The notes below the pieces were generated by a model that searched no databases, was not told the origin of the DNA, and was given only the letters and a program-made list of their open reading frames with translations. Shown piece by piece: positions 16,757-24,646 of a stretch of DNA of 27,710 bases; the first letter of the stretch is position 1, and each line of letters starts with the position of its first letter. This DNA is from Bryobacterales bacterium (GTDB lineage Bacteria > Acidobacteriota > Terriglobia > Bryobacterales > Bryobacteraceae): NCBI GenBank assembly GCA_016789785.1, contig JAEUQE010000109.1, forward strand, positions 1 through 27,710, written 5' to 3'. The translations under genes and the position numbers were made by a program.

Positions 16757-19588
16757 GTGACCACCACTGCGTCAATCACCGCTACCGCCGCGGCGTTCGC
16801 GCCAGCCGAGCGTGCCGGCCATGAACCGTTCACGCGAATCGCGTCGCTTGCGGCGCGCATTGCCGGTGCGCCACTCGCGCTCATCCTCGACCTCCCGGGC
16901 TACCTGCCGAGAGGCAGCTATGGCCCGTCGCACGCATCGAGCCTCGAATTGCGGCAGCTTCTTAATCTGTGGAAACCTGGCGCGGCGGGAGCGGAGTGGA
17001 TCGAAGACGTCTATCACGACAGCCGCTTCGAGCAGGCGCTGCCGTTCCTCCGCTTCCTCGCCGCGGTGCCCGTGCGCGACTCCAGGGGCGGCCTATGCGC
17101 GATCATTTGCGTAGCCGGCATGGAGCCTCGCACGCACGATGCAACGCGTCTTCGTCAACTGCGCGACCTTGCTGCGTTGACTTCCGCTGAGTTTGATCCA
17201 CAGGCAATCCGCCGGGACGCGGCGCGCGGTTGGCGCCCGCAGGATCAGTTGCTCGAAAAGTCCATCGAGCTGGCAAAATTCGGTGAGGACCTGCGCCAGC
17301 TTCACCGCCTCAGCACGGCGGACTACGAGTCCATCGATCATCTCTTCGCCGACTATCTTGCGACCGGCAGTGCGATTCTCGGCCTGCCTACCGGGGTCGT
17401 CAGCCAGGTACGAGGGCGCTACGCCGCCATGCGCGCAGTACGCTCCGACTCGCCATCGCTACGCCCCGGCATGACGTTCGACCTGAGCCGTGTGTTCTGC
17501 GGCGCCGTGGTGGAACAACGCGTCACGGTTGCATGCGCATCGGTACGCGAGAACCCGAGTCTTTCCGATCGCCCGCACTACGGCCCCGCCCGCCCAGGCT
17601 GCTACATCGGAGCACCGGTGGTGGTGGATGGAGATGTCTATGGAGTGCTCAGCTTCTCCTCGGCCAATGCGCGACGCCGCGAATTCACGGCACACGAAAT
17701 CGAGTTGATCGAGCTGATGGCGAAAGGTATCGGCCGTTCGATCCTGGAAGGCCGCATGCAAGCTGCGCGCGAACGGGCCGATGCACTCGAGCAGGATCGA
17801 AGCCAGATTCTGGAGATGGTTGCAAAGGATCACCCGCTCGGCACTGTGCTGAGCAAGATCGCCCGGATGTTGGAGCGTCAGTCACCGGCGCTCGCCGCCA
17901 GCATCCTTGTGGCGCGCGACGGCAAACTGCACGCTGTAGCCGCGCCCAGCATGCCCGAGACCTATCTCCGGCGCATGCAGAACATCGCGGTTCCCACACA
18001 GGAAGGATGCTGCTTCACAGCCGCGCACACGCGCCGCACTGAAATCATCGAATCGCCACCAACGTCGCGTTGCGCTGCATCGGAGGATGGCGGGTGTGTT
18101 CCGGAATACTGCTGGCAGGCCTGCGGCGCAAGCCCCATCCTCTCGGGATCCGGCGAACTTCTCGGTGTGCTCATCGTGTACTGGCGGCTCGCGATCCGGC
18201 CATGGACTGTCGAGCGCGAACTGCTTGAAATGGCGTCCCATCTGGCTGCGATCGCGATCGAGCATCGCGCGCTCACTGACCGCCTCGCCTATCAGGCACA
18301 GCACGATGCGCTCACCGGTCTCGCGAACCGCGGCATGCTTGCTCGCACGCTCGATGAGCATCTCCACACGATGCCGCGCACGGCCGTCGCTTTTGTAGAT
18401 CTCGATCGTTTCAAGAAGATCAACGACCATTTGGGTCACACCGCGGGCGACCTTGTGCTTCGTACGGTTGCCTCGCGGCTCAGCTCGGGTCTGCGCGGCA
18501 ACGAGGTCGTGGCGCGATTCGGCGGAGACGAGTTCGTGATGATCCTCCACCATTTCTCCGATGAACACGAAGCCTACTTGCGCGTCTCCGCGATGCTGAG
18601 TGAATTGCGGAGGCCGATTCCGTTCGAAGACCGCGCCATCTGGGTTACGGCAAGCATTGGCCTGAGCTTCTATCCGCAGGCGGGCGCCAGTGCCGAAGCG
18701 CTCCTCGGAAGCGCCGACATGGCCATGTATCGCGTGAAAAACAGCGGACGAAATGACGTACAGCCGTTCGCGCCTGGCCTGGACGATCAGCACCTCACCA
18801 AGCTCGAACTGGAGCACTCGCTCCGCCAAGCACTCGATCGCGATGAGTTCCATCCGCTGTTTCAACCGATCTTCGACATCCGCGGCAATCGTGATTCCGC
18901 AACAGAACCCAATCGAGTGTTGGCGGGCTTCGAAGTTCTGCTCGAGTGGGAGCATCCGACACTGGGCCGCATCTCGCCCGCGCAGTTCATCCCCATCGCC
19001 GAGGAGTCCGGAATGATCGGCCCGATCGGCGCTTGGGCGCTGGGCCGCGCCTGCCGTCAGGCGGCTTCGTGGCGCAAGGCCGGTCTGCCGCCGATCTGCA
19101 TTTCCGTGAACGTGTCCGCTTTGCAGTTTGCGCGTCCCGATTTCGTGGAAACGGTGACCTCCTCGCTGGAGCAGTGCGGCCTCACTGGCGAGTGGCTGCA
19201 GTTGGAGTTGACCGAGAGCGCCTTGGTGGAGGATGCGCAAGATGCCGCCAGTAAGCTGCGCCAACTTCGAGCGCTTGGCGTGCGCATCGCGCTCGACGAT
19301 TTCGGAACGGGCTACTCTTCGCTCGGTTATCTAAGGTCGTTGCCCGTGGACTGCATCAAGATTGACCGGTCGTTCCTGGGCGAAGTGGAGACATCGCAAG
19401 CCGCGGCGACCATCATTGAGATGATCGTCACGCTTGCACACAACATGGGCCTGACGGTGGTTGCCGAAGGTGTGGAGACGGAGCGGCAGCTTGAGCTTCT
19501 CAAGAAAGCGCACTGCGACATGGTGCAGGGGCATCTGCTGAGCAGAGCACTGGATGTGGACGCGGCCCGCCAGCGAATCACACAGTAG
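16757..19588 (+). CDS. GAF-GGDEF-EAL cyclic-di-GMP signalling protein
   Basis: About 943 residues, no membrane segment, so cytosolic. Order: a GAF-like domain (about 15-150), a second GAF (about 180-345), a short coiled linker, a third GAF-like domain (about 365-505), GGDEF (about 510-670) and EAL (about 685-935). The GGDEF signature is intact (FGGDEF, 589-593), so diguanylate cyclase activity is plausible. The inhibitory RxxD site five residues upstream reads RGNE, so product inhibition may be weak. The EAL signature reads EVL (726-728); DDFGTGYSS (847 on) and AEGVE are intact, so phosphodiesterase activity is also plausible. Start uncertain: GTG 16757 or in-frame TTG 16727, neither with a well-spaced Shine-Dalgarno. 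The C-terminus ends in a 15-bp tandem repeat. Confidence 0.9.
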   Translation: MTTTASITATAAAFAPAERAGHEPFTRIASLAARIAGAPLALILDLPGYLPRGSYGPSHASSLELRQLLNLWKPGAAGAEWIEDVYHDSRFEQALPFLRFLAAVPVRDSRGGLCAIICVAGMEPRTHDATRLRQLRDLAALTSAEFDPQAIRRDAARGWRPQDQLLEKSIELAKFGEDLRQLHRLSTADYESIDHLFADYLATGSAILGLPTGVVSQVRGRYAAMRAVRSDSPSLRPGMTFDLSRVFCGAVVEQRVTVACASVRENPSLSDRPHYGPARPGCYIGAPVVVDGDVYGVLSFSSANARRREFTAHEIELIELMAKGIGRSILEGRMQAARERADALEQDRSQILEMVAKDHPLGTVLSKIARMLERQSPALAASILVARDGKLHAVAAPSMPETYLRRMQNIAVPTQEGCCFTAAHTRRTEIIESPPTSRCAASEDGGCVPEYCWQACGASPILSGSGELLGVLIVYWRLAIRPWTVERELLEMASHLAAIAIEHRALTDRLAYQAQHDALTGLANRGMLARTLDEHLHTMPRTAVAFVDLDRFKKINDHLGHTAGDLVLRTVASRLSSGLRGNEVVARFGGDEFVMILHHFSDEHEAYLRVSAMLSELRRPIPFEDRAIWVTASIGLSFYPQAGASAEALLGSADMAMYRVKNSGRNDVQPFAPGLDDQHLTKLELEHSLRQALDRDEFHPLFQPIFDIRGNRDSATEPNRVLAGFEVLLEWEHPTLGRISPAQFIPIAEESGMIGPIGAWALGRACRQAASWRKAGLPPICISVNVSALQFARPDFVETVTSSLEQCGLTGEWLQLELTESALVEDAQDAASKLRQLRALGVRIALDDFGTGYSSLGYLRSLPVDCIKIDRSFLGEVETSQAAATIIEMIVTLAHNMGLTVVAEGVETERQLELLKKAHCDMVQGHLLSRALDVDAARQRITQ

Positions 19589-19632
19589 CGAATCACACAG
19601 TAGCGAAGCACGCAGTAGCGAATCAGACAGTA
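19573..19632 (+). repeat. Four tandem copies of a 15-bp unit carrying in-frame stops
   Basis: Unit GCGAATCACACAGTA: copies 1 and 2 (19573-19587, 19588-19602) are identical, copy 3 (19603-19617) and copy 4 (19618-19632) differ at two and one positions. The period is a multiple of three and in phase with the GGDEF-EAL gene, so each unit reads Arg-Ile/Ser-x-Gln-stop and the TAG recurs in frame four times. It lies between convergent genes. Confidence 0.9.
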
Positions 19633-19651
19633 GCAGTCACTGCCTCGGCGA

Positions 19652-20482
19652 TCACGCGACGCCGTGCTTCTTGAACCAAGCGGTCAGCTTGTTCCAGGCG
19701 TCCTCGGCATCGGCTTTGCGGTAGCTCTCGCGATAGTCGGCATGGAAACCGTGCGGTGCATCTTTGTACACCACGATCTCGGACGCGCTGCTTCCCTTCT
19801 TCAGCGCTTCCTTCATCTTGTCGACGGTGTCGAGCGGGATGCCTCGATCCTGTCCACCATACAAGCCCAGCACCGCGGCCTTCAATCCCGGTGCGACATC
19901 CACGGGATGCTTCGGCTGCAGAGGATTCGTTGGCCGAGCCAACACGCCATACCACGCACCGCCGGCCTTCACCTTCGGCTGATGGGCCGCATAGAGCCAA
20001 GTGATGCGGCCGCCCCAGCAATACCCGGTGACTGCGAGCTTGCTCGTGTTGCCCTTGTTCTTGCCGGCCCACTCGAGTGTCGCATCCAGATCGCTCAACA
20101 CCTGCTCATCGGGCACCTTCGAAACGACCTTTGCGATGATCTCCTGAATCTCCTTGATCTGCGTCACGTCGCCCTGCCGCATGAAGAGATCAGGTGCAAT
20201 TGCCAGATAGCCCAGCTTGGCCCACCTGCGGCAAATGTCCTTGATGTATTCATGAATGCCGAAGATCTCTTCGACGACGAAGACCACGGGAAACTTGCCA
20301 CCCTTGGCGGGACATGCACGATAGGCGGGCATGGTCTTTCCATCTTTGGTGGGGATTTGCACCTCGCCAGCGGTGAGGCCCGCGGTATCGGTGGTAATGG
20401 CCGTCTGCGCGGCAATCGGCTGGACGGCCAGCGCGAATCCAACGGGCAAATGAACAGTCAGGAAGTCCCGGCGTGCTTTCAT
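19652..20482 (-). CDS. Exported dienelactone hydrolase family protein
   Basis: 276 residues, alpha/beta-hydrolase fold. The N-terminus has RRDFLT (4-9), a hydrophobic run and an IAAQ site near residue 26, consistent with Tat or Sec export, so it acts outside the cytosol, unlike classical DLH. Catalytic set: nucleophile Cys155 in GYCWGG, Asp212 in GGQDRGIP, His244 in PHGFH, and the helper glutamate in EEIFG (71-72). Substrates of this wider family are lactones and small esters; no chlorocatechol-pathway genes are nearby, so the natural substrate is unknown. It starts 42 bases after the acetate kinase stop on the same strand and probably shares its transcript. Confidence 0.9.
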   Translation of the reverse strand: MKARRDFLTVHLPVGFALAVQPIAAQTAITTDTAGLTAGEVQIPTKDGKTMPAYRACPAKGGKFPVVFVVEEIFGIHEYIKDICRRWAKLGYLAIAPDLFMRQGDVTQIKEIQEIIAKVVSKVPDEQVLSDLDATLEWAGKNKGNTSKLAVTGYCWGGRITWLYAAHQPKVKAGGAWYGVLARPTNPLQPKHPVDVAPGLKAAVLGLYGGQDRGIPLDTVDKMKEALKKGSSASEIVVYKDAPHGFHADYRESYRKADAEDAWNKLTAWFKKHGVA

Positions 20483-20524
20483 GTTGATCTCCAGAATCTA
20501 ATAAGACTAGCGCACAGCCGGGCG

Positions 20525-21772
20525 CTACGGCAGCGGCAGACCCTCAATACACCGCATGGTGTCGCGGGCGATGAGGAGTTCTTCATTCGTCGGAATCACC
20601 CACACGGGCACGCGCGAATCCTCTGAGGAGATACGTCCTTCAATGCCTGTTGTCTGAGCGTTGCGCGCCGCATCCACACGGATTCCGAGGCCGCCGAGCC
20701 CGTCGCACACCAGTTGCCGCACGGGCGCCGCGTTTTCGCCAATTCCGCCGGCGAAGATCACTGCGTCACAATGATCCATCACGGCCATGTAAGCGCCGAT
20801 GTACTTGCGGACCCGATGACAGAAGGTGTCCACCGCAAGTTTGGCGCGCGAGTTTCCCTTGCCCATCTCCTCGAGCAGAATGCGCATGTCGCTGGAGATG
20901 CCTGAGATGCCGTAGAGCCCGCCCAGCCGGTTCAGCATCGACTCCACGCCCTGTGCATCCATCTCTTCATGCACGATCACGCGGAGCACTGCCACAGGGT
21001 CGATGTCGCCGCAGCGTGTGCCCATCAACAGTCCTTCCACAGGCGTGAAACCCATCGATGTGTCGACCGAGCGCCCCTGATCGATCGCGCAAATCGAACA
21101 GCCATTGCCGAGATGGCAGGTGATCACGTTGAACTGATCGCGCGTCTTGCCATGGATCTGCGCGTGGCGGTAGCTGACGTAGCGATGCGAGGTGCCGTGA
21201 AATCCGTAGCGGCGAATCTGGTAGCGCTCGTAGTAGAGATACGGCAGGCCGTAGATGTAGGCGTGCTGCGGAATGGTGTGATGAAACGAAGTATCGAACA
21301 CCGCGACGTTTTGCGCGCGCGGGAGTGCGGCTGCCGCGGCGTAGTAACCCTTCAGGTTGTGCGGATTGTGAAGCGGTGCGAGATCAACACTCTCTTCGAT
21401 GTCGTCCACCACCTGCTCGGTCATGAGCACCGAGTGTTTGAAGCGTTCACCTCCGTGCACCACCCGGTGGCCGATGCCTTCAATCTCGTCGGCGCTGGTG
21501 AGCATGTCACTGCCGAGATGGCCGAGATAGGCGTCGATGATCGCTTGAAACGCTTCTTCGGCCTTGTAGACCGGCTTCGAGATCTTGATGCGCTTCTTTC
21601 CCGAAGTGCGGCCGGGCACATCCACATTGATCACGGAGAACGGCGTCCCCATGCGCTCGATTGTGACCTTGCCGAGCAGCCGGTCGGCATTTGAGGCGAT
21701 GAGATCGGCGCTGGTTTCGATCAACTGGCTCTTCGCGGACGAACTACCGAAATTCAGTACAAGGACTTTCAT
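20525..21772 (-). CDS. ackA: Acetate kinase
   Basis: 415-residue ASKHA-fold enzyme interconverting acetate + ATP and acetyl phosphate + ADP. Seen: N-terminal VLNFGSSSAK (Asn7), HRVVHGGERF (Arg103), FDTSFH (Asp160), YGFHGTSH (His192), HLGNG (220-224), GTRCGDIDP (Arg253), FAGGIGENA and NEELLIARD at the C-terminus. These cover the acetate, phosphate and nucleotide sites, so the enzyme should be active. The N-terminal motif has Phe and Ala where many AckA proteins have Cys and Leu. No phosphotransacetylase gene is visible in this window. A TAAGAT -10-like box lies 9 bases before the ATG. Divergent from the outer-membrane barrel gene at 21840. Confidence 0.95.
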   Translation of the reverse strand: MKVLVLNFGSSSAKSQLIETSADLIASNADRLLGKVTIERMGTPFSVINVDVPGRTSGKKRIKISKPVYKAEEAFQAIIDAYLGHLGSDMLTSADEIEGIGHRVVHGGERFKHSVLMTEQVVDDIEESVDLAPLHNPHNLKGYYAAAAALPRAQNVAVFDTSFHHTIPQHAYIYGLPYLYYERYQIRRYGFHGTSHRYVSYRHAQIHGKTRDQFNVITCHLGNGCSICAIDQGRSVDTSMGFTPVEGLLMGTRCGDIDPVAVLRVIVHEEMDAQGVESMLNRLGGLYGISGISSDMRILLEEMGKGNSRAKLAVDTFCHRVRKYIGAYMAVMDHCDAVIFAGGIGENAAPVRQLVCDGLGGLGIRVDAARNAQTTGIEGRISSEDSRVPVWVIPTNEELLIARDTMRCIEGLPLP

Positions 21773-21781
21773 GACAACTTC

Positions 21782-21787
21782 ATCTTA
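21782..21787 (-). promoter_or_regulatory. Possible -10 box (TAAGAT) for ackA
   Basis: TAAGAT on the minus strand, 9 bases upstream of the ATG at 21772; a transcript from here would have only a few leader bases. No strong Shine-Dalgarno is present, consistent with leaderless or near-leaderless initiation. Confidence 0.3.
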
Positions 21788-21839
21788 GCGATTCGCCGCG
21801 GCGAAGCCCGGCTCAGGTGGGCCGTGTTACTCTCAAGGA

Positions 21840-23036
21840 TTGTTGATTTTTGGACTGCTGTTCAGCACTTGCATCGTATTCGCGCAACCTCAGTCCCGCA
21901 CCGAGATGATCGAGGCGGAGCGCGACCGCAAGGCCTCCACGCTGCAGCCCGATACCATCAAATCCGGCGAGGGCTTCTTTCAAAAACTCAAAGACCGCAA
22001 CTTCCTCGGCCGCACTTTCGGATCAGTGGAAGGGTTTCGGGTGCGATTCGGAGGGTTGATGACGGGTTCGGGCTTTGCCTTGGGCCCCGAATATGAACGG
22101 TCAAACCTCGCGCAGTCCGTCGTGTTTCGCGCCGGCGCAAGAGGATCGTTGCGGCAATTCTATCTGCTCAACGCCGGGGTGCAGTTTCCACGGCTGTGGG
22201 ACAACCGCGCCTTCGTCGGCCTCTCTGCAACGCGCCGCTATGCCCCGCAAGTGGACTACTATGGCTCCGGACCCGAGTCGCGACGCATCGATCGCAGCAC
22301 TTTTACCTTCGAGGATCTGAGTGCCGACCTGACGGTGGGACTTCGCACACATCGCAACTGGAAGGCCGGATTCCTGGGCGGCCTGCAGCAGATCAACGTC
22401 GGCACGGGACGCGACATCCGGTACATTTCGAGTGAACTGAAGTTCACGCCAGCACAGGCGCCGGGCATCAACCGTCAAGCGCACTATCTCTTTGGCGGCG
22501 GCTTCATTCAATACGACTATCGCGACAATCCGGAAGGGCCGCGCAACGGAGGCAACTACATCGCGCAGTATCGCTACTCGAATGACTACCGCTACTCGGC
22601 ATACACGTTCCATCGTTACGACATGGACGCGCAGCAGTATCTGCCGCTCTTCAACGAACGCCGGGTGATTGCGTTGCGCGCGCGGATGGTGTTGACACAG
22701 GAAGCCGACGGACATCAGGTGCCGTTCTTCCTGCAGCCGACGTTCGGGGGATCCGAGATGGGCCGTGGATTCCGGCGGTTTCGCTACTACGACAACAATC
22801 TGATTGCGTTCACGGCGGAGTACCGATGGGAGGTGTTTTCAGGCCTCGACATGGCGATCTTCACCGATGCGGGCAAAGTGTTTCCCCGCACCAATCGCAT
22901 CAATCTTCGCGAACTCGAATCGGCAGTGGGCTTCGGGTTTCGCGTGAACGCGCGCAACAATGTGGTGATGCGCATCGACACTGGATTCAGCCACGAAGGG
23001 TTTCAGGTGTGGTTCAAGTTCAACAACGTGTTCTAG
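21840..23036 (+). CDS. Short Omp85/BamA-type outer-membrane beta-barrel protein
   Basis: About 398 residues. Signal peptide at 1-16 (LIFGLLFSTCIVFAQ), a charged linker (about 17-60) and then a beta-barrel rich in alternating aromatic/hydrophobic strands. The Omp85 family loop-6 signature appears as GRGFRR (Arg309-Gly-Phe311), and the chain ends in WFKFNNVF with a terminal Phe, the outer-membrane assembly signal. There is no room for POTRA domains between signal peptide and barrel, so this is a POTRA-less member (D15/bacterial surface antigen type), not the housekeeping BamA. The start is TTG at 21840 or 21843 with AAGGA just upstream. The next gene starts 28 bases before this one ends. Confidence 0.8.
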   Translation: MLIFGLLFSTCIVFAQPQSRTEMIEAERDRKASTLQPDTIKSGEGFFQKLKDRNFLGRTFGSVEGFRVRFGGLMTGSGFALGPEYERSNLAQSVVFRAGARGSLRQFYLLNAGVQFPRLWDNRAFVGLSATRRYAPQVDYYGSGPESRRIDRSTFTFEDLSADLTVGLRTHRNWKAGFLGGLQQINVGTGRDIRYISSELKFTPAQAPGINRQAHYLFGGGFIQYDYRDNPEGPRNGGNYIAQYRYSNDYRYSAYTFHRYDMDAQQYLPLFNERRVIALRARMVLTQEADGHQVPFFLQPTFGGSEMGRGFRRFRYYDNNLIAFTAEYRWEVFSGLDMAIFTDAGKVFPRTNRINLRELESAVGFGFRVNARNNVVMRIDTGFSHEGFQVWFKFNNVF

Positions 23037-24646
23037 CACTGGCGCTGTTGCTGCTGGTTCCGGCAAGCGCGCGCAAGTTCTATCCCGACGATCCGCTGGA
23101 GCGCATGCCGAAACCGCGGCGGGTGACGAAGGCGACCTACCGGCCTGTGAATCAGACCTACGACTACTTCGCCAACACATTCGCAAAGCAATCGGTGATC
23201 CACGCTCGCGCCAACACCACTCCGGCCGGCAATCTCAACACGTTGGATGAAGTGCCCGACAGCCCGTGGTTCGTCAATCGTCATGCGCGCCAACCGATGC
23301 CGCTCGAAGACCTGCTTCGTGGGCCGGGCCGCAACGAACCGCCTTCAACCAGCGAACCGTGGCTCGTCAATGCGTTCAAGCGAAACGGCGAGTCGCCAGG
23401 CCTCCTGATTCAGGACTCGGCCGGACGCGAGTACATGCTGAAGTTCGACACTCCACAACACCCCGAACTTGCGTCCGCGGCGGAAGTGATTGGCGCGAAG
23501 TTTTTCCACGCGATGGGCTACAACGTCCCGGACAACTACGTGGTTCAGTTCAGCGCCTCGCAGTTGAAGTCGGCTCCGGGCGCTGTGCTGGAATTACCGG
23601 GCCGTGGCCGGCGTCCCATGAGCGACTCCGATATTCGCACGTTCCTCCGGCTGGAGGCCTACGAGCGCGATGGTGTCTATCGCGGTGTGGCGAGTCGTCT
23701 CATTCCGGGCGATTGGCTCGGTCCATTCCGCTTCTCCGGCACTCGCAGCGACGATCCCAACGACACTGTTCCGCATGAGCATCTGCGGGAATTGCGCGGG
23801 CTCATGATCCCGTCGGCTTGGCTGAATCACACCGACATTCATGCACCGAACACCCTCGACACTCTAATCGAGGATGGCCCGCTCCGCTACATCCGGCACT
23901 ATCTCATCGACTTCGGATCGATTCTGGGCAGCGACGGAATTACCGCCAAGTCGCCGCGTAGTGGATACGAGAATCTGCTGGAGCCTCGCCGCGCCGCGCT
24001 CGAGATGGTTACGTTAGGCGGGTGGATTCCATATTGGGCGCGCGCCACCTACCCCGAGATTCGTGGTGTTGGCCGGTTTCAGTCGCGCATCTTCGATCCG
24101 GCGAAGTGGCGCTCCACTTATCCGGTGACACCGTTTGAATACGCTCGCCCCGACGATACGTACTGGGGTGCGAAACTCGTGATGGCGTTTCGCGAGCCTG
24201 AGATCCGCGCCATTCTTTCCACGGGCCAGTACAGCGATCCACAGGCAGTGGAGTGGCTCACACGCTGTTTGATGGAACGCCGCGAGAAGATCGGCAAGCT
24301 CTATCTGGAGCGCGTTCTTCCCATCGACTATTTTCATGTTCGCGATCAGAAACTCGAGTTTCGCGACCTCTCCGTGGAGAACGGATTCCTCGCGCCACGC
24401 ACCTACCGTTACCGCTGGTTCCGTTTCGACAACGAAGGGGAAGAGCCCTCCGCGGACGAAGACGATGAACGCAGGGAGTACGTGGAAGGCAACACCAATG
24501 CGATTCCCAAGGTGCTGGTGAACGCCGAACCGGAAACCTACTCTGGCGTTGAGATCCACGCGGGCGACACAAGGTTCCGCGTGACCGTCTACTTCCGCAA
24601 GCACGCCGGAAGACTACGTCTTGCGGGCGTGGAGCGCTACTGGTAG
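23009..24646 (+). CDS. Exported protein with protein-kinase-like fold motifs
   Basis: I do not recognise a named family. Start GTG 23009 gives a clean signal peptide (VLALALLLLVPASA, cleavage near 21) and has AAGGG 8 bases upstream; it lies inside the end of the barrel gene. The 545-residue product then shows, in order, the landmarks of a protein-kinase-like ATP-grasping fold. These are Lys145 in EYMLKFD after a short beta hairpin, Glu159 in ASAAEVIGAKFF (helix C position), NHTDIHAPN with Asp276 and Asn281 (catalytic-loop pattern HxDxxxxN), and LIDFGS with Asp301-Phe-Gly. The layout is closest to atypical kinases such as HipA or CotH/Fam20-like proteins; this is motif-based inference. The C-terminal third (about 440-545) has a beta-rich tail. 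Its stop abuts the permease ATG. Confidence 0.65.
   Translation: MVQVQQRVLALALLLLVPASARKFYPDDPLERMPKPRRVTKATYRPVNQTYDYFANTFAKQSVIHARANTTPAGNLNTLDEVPDSPWFVNRHARQPMPLEDLLRGPGRNEPPSTSEPWLVNAFKRNGESPGLLIQDSAGREYMLKFDTPQHPELASAAEVIGAKFFHAMGYNVPDNYVVQFSASQLKSAPGAVLELPGRGRRPMSDSDIRTFLRLEAYERDGVYRGVASRLIPGDWLGPFRFSGTRSDDPNDTVPHEHLRELRGLMIPSAWLNHTDIHAPNTLDTLIEDGPLRYIRHYLIDFGSILGSDGITAKSPRSGYENLLEPRRAALEMVTLGGWIPYWARATYPEIRGVGRFQSRIFDPAKWRSTYPVTPFEYARPDDTYWGAKLVMAFREPEIRAILSTGQYSDPQAVEWLTRCLMERREKIGKLYLERVLPIDYFHVRDQKLEFRDLSVENGFLAPRTYRYRWFRFDNEGEEPSADEDDERREYVEGNTNAIPKVLVNAEPETYSGVEIHAGDTRFRVTVYFRKHAGRLRLAGVERYW

Noticed and set aside
17882..19264. 460-codon minus-strand open frame opposite the GGDEF-EAL gene
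   Set aside because: The plus strand encodes clear GAF, GGDEF and EAL motifs here; the antisense frame is His/Arg-rich with no recognisable domain, a typical GC-rich shadow.
19573..19632. CRISPR array
   Set aside because: The units are 15 bp and directly adjacent, with no spacers and no cas genes nearby.
19664..20626. 320-codon plus-strand frame opposite the dienelactone hydrolase
   Set aside because: Antisense to a gene with a full catalytic triad; no family features.
22826..23008. N-terminal extension of the kinase-like gene up to 22826
   Set aside because: It overlaps the barrel gene in another frame, is Arg/His-rich, and would bury the signal peptide that begins at GTG 23009.
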